Assembly: GCA_032690845.1 (NCBI GenBank) | Contig: CM064422.1 | Location: 4,030,001 to 4,094,000 of the forward strand | From: Eleusine coracana subsp. coracana | Taxonomy: Eukaryota > Streptophyta > Magnoliopsida > Poales > Poaceae | Direction: 5' to 3' | Length of the DNA: 64,000 nucleotides | Part shown: piece by piece, positions 51,490 to 63,843 of the stretch | How the letters are laid out: the number at the start of each line of letters is the position of its first letter | Position numbering within the stretch: the first letter of the stretch is position 1 | Translations under genes and position numbers: made by a program | The notes under the pieces: model-generated | What the model was told of the DNA's origin: nothing | Seen by the model: the letters and a program-made list of their open reading frames with translations, nothing else | Database searches by the model: none

Positions 51490-53780
51490 TTGGGAAACGT
51501 GGTTCTTTCCTGCTATAAAAGAGAAAGAAGGAAGATAAAATGAAAACATAGCGCATACTATGGAAATTTGACTATGTTTTTCTACGAGCCTAGCTGTTAT
51601 AATGCGGATTGATTTGACCAATGTTCCTTATGGTATTGATGGTTTTAAGCTGACACAAAGTATAAACCTTGGAGAACCATCCACGTCGGCAGGTCAATCC
51701 TTTCAAAGTGGGGAAGAAAAAGGGCTCAAATGCATCTACTGTGGATTTACCGGCAATCTGATGCACCTTCTGGTTGAATGCCACTCAAGCATGTGGACTG
51801 TTGTGGGTGTCTGTGATTTCATCAAAAGGCTGAACTCACTATGGAACATAAACTGAGTATATGTGATTTTGTGTGTGGTTATCAGCACTCGAGTCAGCTC
51901 GTGCAAGCTACTTGTGCAAGCTAAATTGGTTCAGGGGTAACTCATGGAATGGTGCTCCCTCAGAGCTTTTGTTTTACAGTAAGGATAAAGAGTAATCGAA
52001 GGTGTTGACAAAGTTATCAGAGGAACTGCTTTGGCATCAAATCAATTCTGAATCAATCTTTATTTAGTTTCAATGAAGTACAGCATATCATAGTGTTGGA
52101 CAACGCACAGTGCACCCATACTCTAAGGGCTAGTTTGGTTGGTGCCCTCGTCAACTTGCCTGAGCTTTTTCCTTGCCTGAGATGTGACCGTAGATGGTGA
52201 AGTCTTCTGCCTGCTCAGGCACGGTGATATTCTCCATGTTTGGTTGATGCCAGTTGCCTGAGACGAACACGCACTACTAAAATACGCTTTCCTGATTAAA
52301 ATACAGACCAAAGTGTGTGCGTTTTCATCCTTGAAGAACACCAGCAATTAGTCTAATCGTGGAGCTCGCCGGCGGCAAGGACCGCCTGAAGAGTCTGCAG
52401 TAGGGACCAAATTGGGATCGCTATAAGATTTTTAGGAGGGTTATGTGCTCAATTTGACTGAATACAAAGCTTATGTTGCGAATTTCATGAATGTTGCGAA
52501 TAGAGTAATTGGGGAAGGAACTCGATCTGGAGGCTAGAGCTTGCTTAGGTGACGGAATCGGACGAGATAGAGTGAGCTGCTTGAGCAGCAGCGCCGCCTG
52601 CTGCCTCCTGTTGTCCTCAACCTCCTCGTCACCATCACAGAGCGGTTGTCGTGGATTCAGACGATAGTGACGAGAGGTGGAGCAGCAACGGCTAGAGAAA
52701 CGTTAATTACAGATTAACCTGCAGGAGGAAGAGATCACATGTCGCCGTCCCTAACACCGGGGAGCTGCCGGAGCAAGGCCGTGCATGGCCGCGAGGGTGG
52801 GAGGAGGAAGAAGATGTGTTAGCTACGCTAATGGCTCAGGCACGGAGCCTCTCTCACGCGCGAGCTCAGGTGTCCGAAATCGGACGCCTGAGCCTGAACT
52901 CGCATGCCTGGCAGCCACGCTCCATCAGGGTTGTAACCAAACACGTAAATGAGCTGCTCAGGCAATTGTCTGGTTAGCTTCCACTCAGGCAAATCGGTGC
53001 GAGGGCACCAACCAAACTAGCCCTAAGTCCATCGTGTAATTTGCTGGCTTGCTGCATAGATTGTTCTGGATCTAACAGCAAGTAGACATACCATCATTTA
53101 CCAATACTTTCGAGATGAATGCATGTACCAGTTGTCTAATAAGCAGCATGATGATACAGGTTAGTGACATATTCTCTTTTAGAATATACACCATTGATGT
53201 ATGTTCTCGAGAAAAAGAATATTTCATTGATGCAGCAGTTTTCTAACAAAGGAGAAAGGCCACCACGCACCGCGGGGCCACTTCAATAAAAACAATATGC
53301 AATCAATCTTCTACAGTAACAAATTGACGAACGAATAGATTAGTGATCACAAACAGCCTAGCGTTTTTCAGATTGCTTTAGCGGTTGAGCGAGAATGATG
53401 TGTGTATCTAAGGGACAAAGAAGAATCAGATCCTGCCAACCCAGAGCAATAGCCAACCAATTTGTCAAGAACATGAGGCGCAATCCTCCAAATTATGAAG
53501 CGTAATCGAGTTGATACCTGATACCAGTCTAGAGATCCAAGGAACACAACTTACCTCGGATCTTTGTGACAGTTCCTGCACGGAGGCAGGACGGGTACTG
53601 GAAGATGGCGTCGTGGCAGCGGGAGACGCCGGCGTGAGGTGGTTATATGGCGGCGGGAAGGGGGGACGTCGGTGAAACCGGCGTTGGAGAGGAGGCCGCT
53701 GCCGTGGTGCGCCCCCGTCGCCGAGTCTCTCCTGTCCCTAGATCCGTTGGGCTCTGAAGAAGGCAGGGGCAATTTCGGTA
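51490..53780 (-). other. Inferred DPM3 5'-UTR intron and first exon
   Basis: A minus-strand acceptor (TTTTATAGCAG) lies 20 bases before the DPM3 ATG and a strong donor (GATCCGAG|GTAAGT) lies at 53554. The GC-rich block from 53555 looks like a leader exon. The intervening 2045 bases have no coding exon but do contain an 897-bp DNA transposon. The transcript structure is inference only. Confidence 0.5.
52124..53026. mobile_element. 897-bp PIF/Harbinger-type non-autonomous element
   Basis: Perfect 24-bp terminal inverted repeats at 52127-52150 (starting GGGCTAGTTTGGTTGG) and 53000-53023 are flanked by TAA at 52124-52126 and 53024-53026. The TAA target and GGG terminus fit PIF/Harbinger. No transposase-length open frame is present, so it is non-autonomous. 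It sits in the inferred DPM3 5'-UTR intron. Perfect terminal repeats suggest recent activity. Confidence 0.93.
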
Positions 53781-55753
53781 GGTGGAAAAGAAACAGAGGT
53801 GAAATACAGCAAAGCTTGGAGAGAGGAAAATACTTTCCTGGATTTGCAGAAGCATTTGCCCTCTCCCGTTCTTCTCTGGTTGCTACGCTCCGAGTGAGAG
53901 TGATGACTGGCGGGCAGGCGCCGCTGGTCGAGCAGGCCGCCGTCGTCCGTCGACGCGGCCGTGGACATTGCCTCGGTTGTACGAAATCAGCGGCGAGGAC
54001 GCACATGGAGATGGAGCAGAGGACAGCAGAGCAGAACGCCGGCCATCCAACTGCTCGATGCCACATTCTCACCGACCTCGACAACGCTCTTCCTCCCATT
54101 CTTGCCCTGTTGCTCACCGACGCGCCGCGGCAGAGGGCGATTCCAGTTGAAAGCGGTGGCCGTGGCCCGGCGGCGCTCGTGGGGCCTAAGGTGCCGGCTA
54201 CGGCGACGCATCTGGGTGCATTCAGTTTACGGACGGTGGCGCGGGATGTGCGGTAGTGAACGTCGATGGGTTCGGCGGCGGCGGACTGGGGCAGCGCGGC
54301 TTGTTGGCCGCCATGTCGCCGGCGTGGAGATTTTACAAAGTACCCCCTATCTAAGATCGTAGTTAAGAATCGCGATCCTATAATTTTACAAAGTACCCTC
54401 TATTTTGGATGACGATCCTGTAATTTTGCAGAATATGGATCGCAATTAATAGTCACGATCTGTTATTTTACAAAATACCTCCTATTTTGGATTGCGATTA
54501 ATAATCGCGATCTGTTATTCTACAAATAGGTCCTCCTCTCTCTTGAAATTCAGATTTGCGACCCCTGTTCCTGTCCTCTCGACGACCCGCCGCCGGCCGC
54601 TGCTGCTTCCGTTCCGCCGCGCATGCCTGGATTTGAATGGCTTTCCGTTCGGTATGGGAAGATGTAACAGGACCCGCGCCTCCGCTACATGCTGCAGATG
54701 ACCTCTAGCTCTCTGTCAATGGCGGCGGTAATTCCAGCGGTGCCGCAACGGGATCCATGCCTGTCGTCGGAGCTCGCGCTGAACGCTGCGGAAGATGCGA
54801 AGGCCATGATGCAGAACTGGTGATTTATCTCCCCAGCAAGCGCAAGGCGACGATGCTACGTGGCTCCACAACAGAGCAATCAAGCAACTCAGCAAGGCTC
54901 TGCATTTGCTTTGCATCGATCATTTGTTAGCCCGATTATTTCTCCTCAATTCTCCATCCATACATTGTTATATTTCCCTCCTCAGCACTGTGTTGCCGTG
55001 AAATATCGGCGGCCCCGTGCAGAAATTTTCATCTTCCGATGCTTCCCTTGTGATTTTTTCTTTTTTTTACAATAACGCATGCTCGCATCGCGTGACCACG
55101 AAATTGGGCAAAACCGTGATCTTAATATCCCCTGGCCAGAGTTCAACTTCTTTCCGATCCATTCTCTGCAGATCGTCTCAAAGCTGAAGTTTGTAGCGTA
55201 AATAGGCGCGGCACTACCCCTCTGCATGAATTTCTCCAGAAACGTAGTGGAGGCGTGGAATGATGATCTCAGTTCTTCAGCCTGCTGGCTGAAGCGGGTC
55301 GAGGACGAGTGAACAAACACCAGGAGGAGCGCCCGGTTCCTGACCTTCGTCAGGATCTTCATCTCTTTTTTTATTTTTGAAATACCTCCGTCAGGATCTT
55401 GTATGACTACTTTCCCAGAAAAGAGGGCTGAAATGATTCTGACGGGCATGGCTGATGAGGACTCCGATGCACAAGGACCAGGTAGAATAAAAAATACCCA
55501 GCGCTAAGCATGTATTGGGCTTCCGTCAATACTCAAAACACAGAAACTTTTACTGTTCCATAAAACACCAAAAAACAATACATCGTTGAAAACGTGCTGA
55601 CTCAGAAACTATATAGGGTACATCACTAATCCAAAACTGGACTGATTGGCACAACACGAAGATAAAACTAATGATACAAAATTTTGGCTTCTAAAATGCA
55701 GGTTAGTGAAATTCCACGGCTACGCCTGATCCAGAACCTGGATAACTGGTAGA
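53781..55753. other. Intergenic between DPM3 and TYW1
   Basis: 53781-54330 is GC-rich with overlapping open frames on both strands and no recognised domain. 54331-54530 is an AT-rich imperfect tandem repeat. 54530-54980 is mixed. 54982-55449 on minus is open for 155 codons (starts MPVRIISALFSGKVV, includes FSQQAEELRSSFHASTTFLE), unrecognised and perhaps a gene fragment. 55450-55753 should be the TYW1 3' UTR. Confidence 0.4.
54331..54530 (+). repeat. Imperfect tandem repeat with AATCGCGAT palindromes
   Basis: About four degenerate units of roughly 40-65 bases each start near ATTTTACAAAGTACC and contain TATTTTGGAT and AATCGCGATC- or CACGATCTGTT-like phrases. Units begin near 54333, 54382, 54421 and 54471. 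Each carries or approximates the self-complementary core ATCGCGAT. Confidence 0.75.
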
Positions 55754-58700
55754 TTAGTTTTTCAGGGCTGCAGCTCCATGTCGCCTTTCCTTCCTGTAAC
55801 GAGATTGTTCTGGATCAAATCCACCTTCTTCTGCACCATAGACGGCCCATGAAGGTGTCATGGCCATATAATCTTGGCTACTGAAAGGTTTTCCAGACGT
55901 TACCTGTATTCGTATTGGTAAACAAGTGTTAATTCAGATGTAAGGTTATATACGTGGGTGTGCGACATGATAGTCATTCAAGAAAACTCACCAGCTCATG
56001 GAATCGGTCATAATCTATCCAAGTATGCCATTTGCCATTTATCTTGAACTTGTCCACCTTGGCAAGTAGGACACAGCATGAATGAGCATGCTCACATGCA
56101 ACTTCATATACACCGCCACTTTTTGATGCCAACACCTCAGAGAACTCCTTTACATCAGAGTGCCAGGGCACATTTTCCATCGTCAATTTAGATGTTGCTG
56201 ACCTATATGCATTACCATAATAGAACTGACAAAATCAGCAACCCAAAAGGTCAAGCTCAAGCCATTAAAAACAGAAGGGAAAAGCCATGTCGCTTACGAG
56301 CCACAGTATGTAACACCCTTGATTTCAATGAAATCAGGTTGGCCAAGGCTTAGCAAATTTGCATATGCATCTATCTCTTCTGCATTCCAGCCTTTAACCA
56401 AAGTCAGCCGATAAACCGTTCGTTGGTCTTTCTCATGCAGGGACTTGAGCGAATCCTAGAGATGTGCCGAAGTAGATGACAGAAAGTAATACTGTTAGTA
56501 TTTGTAGACCTCCTTTTAATGATGTGATTTTGGAAAAATTTTACATCTTTACCAGGAAACGCTCCCAGAAGTCTGAAAACAGTGGCCTGTCCACAGCCTT
56601 CAAGCTTTCCTTTGTAGCTGCATCCACACTGACATACAGCTGCAAACATATAAAAGTCTCAGTATTCTTTAGAAGTTGTTACATTGAGCTTTCAAATAAC
56701 ATGTCTGGACATGGTGCAATTCTACTGAGAATATGACCTGAGTGATTGGTTTCAAGGTCTTAATCTTTTCAGGAAATTGGGCATTTGTAACCAGAAACGT
56801 AGATATGTGTCTGCGGTGTAGCTCGTCAACCAGGGTATTTATTTCAGGGTACATTATTGGTTCACCAACCAGAGATAACGCACAATGTCTAGGCGATAAA
56901 CCCTCTTCCAATTTGTCTGGTTTCACTCCTGAAAAATGCAAGAAACAGCTTTCTAATCAAAAATGAAGATTGCAAGGAAGTTGGTTGATAGTGCAGACAA
57001 TTCTGGAACCGGTCAGCATTCATTCCAGAAATAAGAAAGTCCAGTTTACTTGATGTAAAACATATACTACTCTCAGTCTGAAAAGAATTACAGGCCGGAT
57101 ACACATTTGATGGTTCATAATATCTTATTTCCCACATTTTTAGGGGGAACTTTATTTCGCACATTGACCAGGATTACTGCAGGAATACAGATGAATTTTT
57201 TCTTTAAACTGTTTCCAGTTCAGGCAAGGAAAATTTGGAGGCATTTGGAACAATCATGGTCCAATCTGCTCTGGAGTTCTTATTTAGGCTGTAGAATACA
57301 CAGTTGCTTGCTCAAGTGACTACTCATGTATAAATGTAAAATTCATATAGTAGAACATACGCACCTGGTACACCTTTCATTTGCTTAACCATCTTAGTGT
57401 GTTGATCAATTGCAGCATTTACAATGTCCAGAGGATCATCCATCTTCCATTTCCAACTCTTTCCAACAGGATTTGTGTGATGCCTCCAGCAAAATACACA
57501 TTTATTTGCACAAGCCAAACTTGGAGTTGCCTCCATGCATCTGCAAAATGAGCATTTAGGCAGAAAGTAAGTAAACAATACAGTTAACTGCAAACGGTTC
57601 TGTTATTTCTATTACAAAACTAACTATGGTTTTTACAATACAAGACCTCATAAGTAATCCAAATAAATTGTTGCACAAGAAGGTCTCACCTGTGACTTTC
57701 TATGCCATAAAATGAGTGCTTATAACACCCTCCACGGCCTCGAAGCTGCGATTTGGTCCATCTACAAATCTTCACTCCACTATGAGAACCAAGAATTTTG
57801 TAACCCTACGACACACATAAATATATGACAGGTTAGTCACAACTCAGTATAAAATACAGTAGAAGTACATAATAGATCCCCCAAACAATAAAGAACAAGC
57901 CCTAATCCAACCCAGCAACTACAGGTAATAACTACAAAAGATCAAACATTCATACAAGTATGCCAGCCCATTCCATAAAAGATAGACACAGTTTTGCTGC
58001 AGTAATATCAACTGAAGTGTTCGCCAACATGAGTAAAGCATAACTGCGTAACTATGAGATATCCCAAGCAGAAGCATCTGAATGATGGTTTGTTGCTAGC
58101 CTGCTTCCCAAACTCATTATACTGAAGATAACTTATTACTAGTATTGTAAAAAGCTTATTCACTCCATTAAGGTTTACAAGATAGTTGGATCGGACATGA
58201 AGTGAACCACTGCAGTAGCTATGGCGGTAATAGCAATCTTCCTTGATTAATCCTCAAATTACCCAAAATAAATTACTTATGAGATAAATGTGAGACACAT
58301 AACCATATATAGAACACAACAAACTGATCACCAGGTGCAATAAGGTTTCTTACTTGCTTCTCTAAGCTTGTCCTTATAATTGGCGTGACCATGTCTCTCG
58401 GGCCATTCTCCCCTCCTTTCATCAAGCCACCCTCCACCTTCCCATTCTGCCTCCTTCCCAGCGCCTTTCCGGCAATGTCTTCCATGTCAACCTCCCCATC
58501 CACCATCTCCTCCTCTTCATCATCATCGGACTCCTCCTCTTCCAACACATCAAGCCCATCGCTCTCGCCATTAACCCCGTCGGCCACCTCCTCCCCCTTC
58601 ACCACCCTCAGCACCCTCCCACTCCACTCCTCGAAGACAGCCTCGAGGTCCCCGCCATCCACGTCACCCTCCCCGAGGGGCACCACCTCGACGGCGCCGA

Positions 58701-59211
58701 GCGCCCGCAGCCACCGCGAGAAGTTCCTGGCGGCTGTGTTGAAGGTCTCCCCGTAGGCCCGGGACCCGACCCCGAATACGGCGAAGCGGAGGCCGGAGAG
58801 CAGGAGCGCACCCGCGCGGAAGTCGGCGGCAGACTCCTCGAGCCAGCGTGCAAGGAAAGCGGCAGCGGGCGGGGGTGCCCCGGCGTCGTGGGTCGGGAGG
58901 ACGAGGAGTAGTAGTGGGACGGAGGGAAGGTCATCGGGCTCGAAGGCGGCTGCGTCAATAGCGCGTATAGGGACGCCGGCATCAGTAGTCAGGCGGGTGG
59001 AGAGGCGCGTCGCGAGGGCCTTGGACGTCCCAGTGACGGAGGCGTAGAGGAGGGTCGGCGTGGCAGTGGGGGCGCGGGCGGGGGCGGAGGAGCGTTCGCG
59101 GCGGAGCCGGAGAGATTTGTAGAGGAAGAAGAGAGAGGAAGAGGAGAGGACGAGGAGGAGGGCGAGATGGGAGGTGGTGGAGGCGGTGGTCGCCGTCGGG
59201 AAGGGAGACAT
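55754..59211 (-). CDS. TYW1: tRNA 4-demethylwyosine synthase TYW1
   Basis: Eight exons: 59211-58354, 57805-57690, 57540-57365, 56928-56738, 56639-56553, 56455-56298, 56202-55992 and 55903-55754, in phase, 648 residues. TYW1 is a radical-SAM enzyme that builds the tricyclic core of wybutosine at position 37 of tRNA-Phe. ATG 59211 (MSPFPTATTAS) gives an N-terminal hydrophobic span (about residues 14-32), then a flavodoxin-like domain (LLYASVTGTSKALA, FGVGSRAYGETFN) and an acidic linker (about 200-250). The radical-SAM cluster CANKCVFC (Cys 335, 339, 342) follows, with LSLVGEPIMYPEI, LYVSVDAATKESL and FIEIKGVTYCG, then the C-terminal wyosine-base-formation region (VPWHSDVKEF). Full family length, no lesions. 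Confidence 0.97.
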
Positions 59212-60180
59212 CGCGGCGGCGGGTGGAGGCGCTCGCGCTTGTGGGGAGGTTGCCAATTCGGGCCTTGGGTTTTGGAGGTTTTGGACGCTTTTGCTTTGGA
59301 CCTTGCTGGGCTGGGCCGCATGAGCAGTTGGTGCATATCAGGTGCAAATGCACATTGAAAATTTTCACATTTCGAACATTTGATCCATTTGCACGGGATA
59401 TGCACTCTGGTTGGTATATGGTAGATGCTGTATTTTTGCGTTTTATAATATATATAATTTAATTTAATTACTTATTTAAATTCCCTCAAAATTCCTCAAA
59501 AAAAACTTTAAAGAAAAGACTGAAAGTCTGAAACTGACGTGAATAATAAGATAGTGTAAATTAAAATTTGGATGTTTAATTGTGGACACATATTGCAACA
59601 ACAGCAGCCACACTACAAATTCTTCCATCTAGATTTTAATCTCTGACAACTGAACATCATCACGCACCTTCCCACATCCATTTCGTTAATTGCTGGTTTC
59701 TCTTGTACAAATGCAAGTCTAAAATATCACAAAATGAAGGAAAAATACATATTACAAAACTTTGCTGTTTCCTCATATGTTACACTGCAACAGTTCAGGT
59801 GTAATATTTACACACTGTTGCAACTTACAACAACACCAGGCAGTTGGTTCAGTGTTACAATTTTTACACATTGTTATATACGGAAACAACAACAAACAAT
59901 ATTGTATCTTGCAGATATTTTCCCAGAATCCAGGAAGTCATTTCTTTGATCCCAGAGCTGGTCGCCTTCGATGCTGCTTCCAATGAATTGATCAATGTAA
60001 TGCCAACCACAACCAACCAATAGTTCACGCTCAAACTTGCTGACAATGGTCCGCATATTGTGGGGGGCGACGAATGAAGAAATAGTGTACATCTTTCCCA
60101 GATTTACAATTGAAGGTATCATACAAAACTCCAGAGACTCAAAAATTGGTGTGCTGAAGTTCAGACTTTAAAGGTTTAGC
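59212..60180. other. Intergenic, TYW1 promoter and PMT 3' region
   Basis: 59212-59380 is the TYW1 leader. 59430-59560 is AT-rich. 59730-60180 should contain the PMT 3' UTR; the minus-strand frame at 59874-60122 is not conserved-looking. TTACAACA-type phrases recur near 59826-59880. No transposon is evident. Confidence 0.5.
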
Positions 60181-63100
60181 TTATGGCCGCCATGATGTTT
60201 TCTTTACAGACATGATGCCCTCCTTGTCCTTTCTGAAGGTCATGACAATTTCCCAGTGCAGTGATTTCAAAATTGTCTCCAGCGGATCAAGAATCTCAAG
60301 TCTATCCCGGATGATGGCCCAGCCTCCAGGCCTCAAAATCCTGTCCATCTCAACCACAATTGCAACAGGTTGCTTACACCTGCGTAATGCAAGAAATGTC
60401 ATATCAAATATTGCATTCTGAATAGCTTTTTTCTCGTGACAAAAATTATGTAATGTAAATGGTCTGGAAAGTAAAGGAAGTGGGTCCGGAGGACTATTCA
60501 GAATACTAGAATAAGATAACGAGTTACCAATTTCCGGAACAAAGCAATACACCTATACTGAAAATAAAAGCATAAATCCAAGTAAGCCTAGCGTTTTCAG
60601 TAACATACCTGATCTTTAGACGTGAGAATAAATGATCAGCATGTAAAAGATCATAGGACCTAGGATACGTGCTAAACGGCTCACACCAATCATGATATAC
60701 ACCGATCAGGCCTCGCTCATAGATTATGGGTAGGGTGTCTGCAGCATGCACAGGAACAACATTCATGACCCAAACACTTTTGGATGCCAAAGCAGCTGCA
60801 AATCTGCGATAAAACAACCATAAGCTATTTCACTATATGTATTTGAAAGCAAAGAACACATTATTGAGCAATCCAGCAAGTAATTTGAGAGTTAGAAGAT
60901 GTGTATACCCTCCATAGACAGCCCTCATATCCATTACATTTCGGATATTTGACCAGTTAAGGCCCAATCCATCAAGGTATGATTTCTCAACAACAGCCTT
61001 CCAGTGGTTATGATCAGCGGCCACCCTTGTTTCCAAGTCACCAAGCCACTCAGGGAAAGTCTGAAGCCTCTTGGGCCACTCCTCGGGCCAGTCACTGCCT
61101 CTTTCTTCAATACCAACAGGTGCTTTATGCAGGCAATGCTTGATGCGAGTGTACCTAAAATTGAAAAGCAAGCTTATTGGTGTATGAACAAAAGTGAATT
61201 ATCTGGGAAACGAAGGAGCAATCATCAGCCACTAGCATAGTATCTTTATTCAAGTATCCACAATCCAACTTACCATGCAGTTGCTTTGTTCTGGTTTTCC
61301 TTGCAAAATGGAGGATCCTTTTTTGCTCTCATATCATATTCCTCATTTGTGGCCGGTCGCTGAAATATCTTTACTCCAACCTCACTAACATCGTCACTGT
61401 TATATGCTATTGAATTCCAACAAAGTGCGGTCATCGAAGCTGATATTCCTGGAAAAGAAAAAAATAAATAGAAAAATGTGAACAGGTAAAAACAAATAAT
61501 TTTAAACAGTTTTCCAAGATAGATACTAGGCATCATAGAGCATATCTCTAATAACGACATCAAAATTTATGTTACCCTGTTTTATGCGCACATTACATAA
61601 TGGTATTATGGCATACCTTCTTCACTCTCCAGGTCAGTACTTTTGCTTGATATAATGAAGTAACCTCCTGGACGAAGAATCCTATTCATCTCTAGAAGGA
61701 GTTTTCCACCTAAACCATACAAATCACAATGTTGTTCAAAAAGTGAGGAGATAATAGAACTCTGGGCCTAAAGAATGGAATGAAGCAGCACATGCATACC
61801 ATTAGCATGCCATGGTATGTTGCATTCACCACAGTGGATAGCATCAAATGCACCACTAGGGAAGGGTAACCGATGTGATCCCAGACTGCCAATTGTTGCA
61901 GGGATGCCACGTTCAAGGGCAACTTGTGCAAGGTCTGTCTGATCATTCGTAAGGCCTAAAGATAGCGTTATCACATCTTTCTCAAGTAGAGCAACACCAA
62001 AGCCAGCGCTTCTGCATCCAATGTCCAATATTATACGAATATTTTTTCCCCAGTCAACATCAGGTGCCATCTAAATGACAAACAAAGAAATGCAAAGATA
62101 GTGTTAAGCATATAAGAATTCCTAGAAGACATTAATAAAGCTGGAAAACAAAGAAATACTTCACAAGCAATGCATATAACAATCCCTAGAACACTCATTA
62201 ATGAAATTATACGCAGATGCAGTTCAAAAGTCAAATAAAGTTTGATCTTATTTTCACACTATTTAGAAAGTTGATCATGTGTTGGTGTAGGGAGAATTAA
62301 ATCTCAGATAATATTAACGTTTTCACTAGGGAAGTGAAGGCAGTAGCATGGTAAGTGAGCTCAAGCTGGTAAGGCCACCTAGCAACCCTCCATTTCAGAA
62401 TCATGACTGGGAAATTAATAAAGCAAAGAAGTAACCATGACTTTATAGGTTATCCTCAGTAATCACATGTCACAGTCAGATAGCCCATTCCACATAGCAT
62501 GTATGATCTTAGACAAACACTAATTATGTGCAGTTCTATACTATTTCCCAAACATTGCTCGCATATGTTCATTTATATTAGAGCTATAATATCATGCCTT
62601 GATAAAACACAAGTCAAGTTGATAAATTCAGTTAGTACACAACTAATGGGCAATGTGCAGAAACTTTTTCTGCATACAGCTAGCTTTGCATCTAATCGAA
62701 AAGTGAAGATCTGACAATTGTTACCTCATCAATTGATTCAACATAATGTCTAGCACCACCTTTAAACTCCCATTCATCCGGTGAAAACACCAAGTACTCG
62801 CCAGTGTGATTCAGCCAGTTGTGGCCCTTAACATAACTTGACAACCTAGGATGCCCAACACTCTCATACCAAACCTGCAAGCATGACAATTCAGCCTCTG
62901 AAATAAACAAATGACAATCACTTCCAGTTATGTTTGATTTCTTGTTCTAGAACATGAATTATGCACAAATACTAACCATGTCCTTCCTCTCCGGCCATGG
63001 AGCAGGCGGTTTATACTCCTTGGGCAGTGATACCAAGCACGTCACCGGTGACCTCGGGCAGCTGCGTTCATGGTGCCTCTGGCTCCCATCCCCATCAAAA

Positions 63101-63843
63101 TCCACGCAAGGAACAAAGTGGTGGCCACTCTTGGCGCTGCACTGCTTCCAGTGATAATGCGCGCTGGAGCTGAATAAAGGCGGCAGCTTCCTAGCCCTCT
63201 TTGCAGCGGCCTTCCTCTTCGCTGCCTCGGGATCATCCTCCTCAAAGTCACCCTCATTGGGCTCCTCTTCCGATTCCAGCGCCGGCGCCTTCTCCTCGTC
63301 CTCCTCCGAAGGTGCCTTCCCTCCATTGTCCCCATTCTCCTCAGGCACGGGCAGTTCCGCCTCTTTCTCCGGTTCCATCTCCATGTCCGGCTCCGGCTCC
63401 GATTCCAGCTCCGGCTCCTTCTCCTTAGGCTCTTCTTCAGTCACCGGAGCCGGCTCGGCCTGATCAGCCTTTGCCGCCTCGGCATCCGGCGAGGCGGTGG
63501 CATTGGAGCGGTGGGAATGGGATTTCGACGGGGAAGGGTGGCGCTTCTTGTGGCCGTGAGGAGCGGGGCGCGGCTTCCTGTGCGCGTGCCCGGCGCCGCC
63601 GGTGGTGCGGTTGTGGGCGGCGGGCGGCGGGTCCGCGATGTCGGCAGCGAAGGAGGAGCGTTCCGTGGAGATCTGCTGGGAGGAGGAGGACCAGGAGAGC
63701 ATGGTCCAGACGACGGCGAAGGAGAGACCGAGCGCGATGGCGATGCCGACCTTGGCGCCGAAGCCCAGCGGCGGGCGCCGCCGCCAGCAGCCCAGGAGCC
63801 CCGAGGAGGCGTGACGGCCCAGCGGGCCGCGCGCCACCGTCAT
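60181..63843 (-). CDS. PMT-type putative methyltransferase (DUF248), Golgi
   Basis: Eight exons: 63843-62977, 62874-62725, 62070-61800, 61709-61617, 61448-61274, 61154-60909, 60803-60609 and 60379-60181, in phase, 731 residues. It is a type II membrane protein with a short cytosolic N-terminus and a signal anchor at about 32-52 (VGIAIALGLSFAVVWTML). A His/Lys-rich then very acidic Glu/Pro spacer follows (about 80-215). The SAM-dependent domain shows ILDIGCRSAGFGVALLE, GLTNDQTDLAQVALERGIPA, RLPFPSGAFDAIHCGECNIP, LLLEMNRILRPGGYFIIS, VMDMRAVYGGFAAAL, GLIGVYHDWCEPFSTYPRSY, DLLHADHLFS and EMDRILRPGGWAIIRD. The family (QUA2/PMT) is implicated in pectin methyl-esterification in the Golgi; the long acidic stem places it near PMT24-27. 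The right edge (63844-64000) is its leader. Confidence 0.95.

Noticed and set aside
54982..55449. 155-codon minus-strand open frame
   Set aside because: It has an ATG and a protein-like composition, but I recognise no family and find no flanking exons. Not called as a gene.
59212..59256. Upstream start for TYW1 giving 15 extra residues
   Set aside because: The upstream initiation codon would be TTG; the first ATG in frame is 59211.
62335..62400. tRNA-like phrase (AGCTCAAGCTGGTAAGGCC) in a PMT intron
   Set aside because: It recalls a Pol III A-box, but no B-box or cloverleaf can be folded around it.
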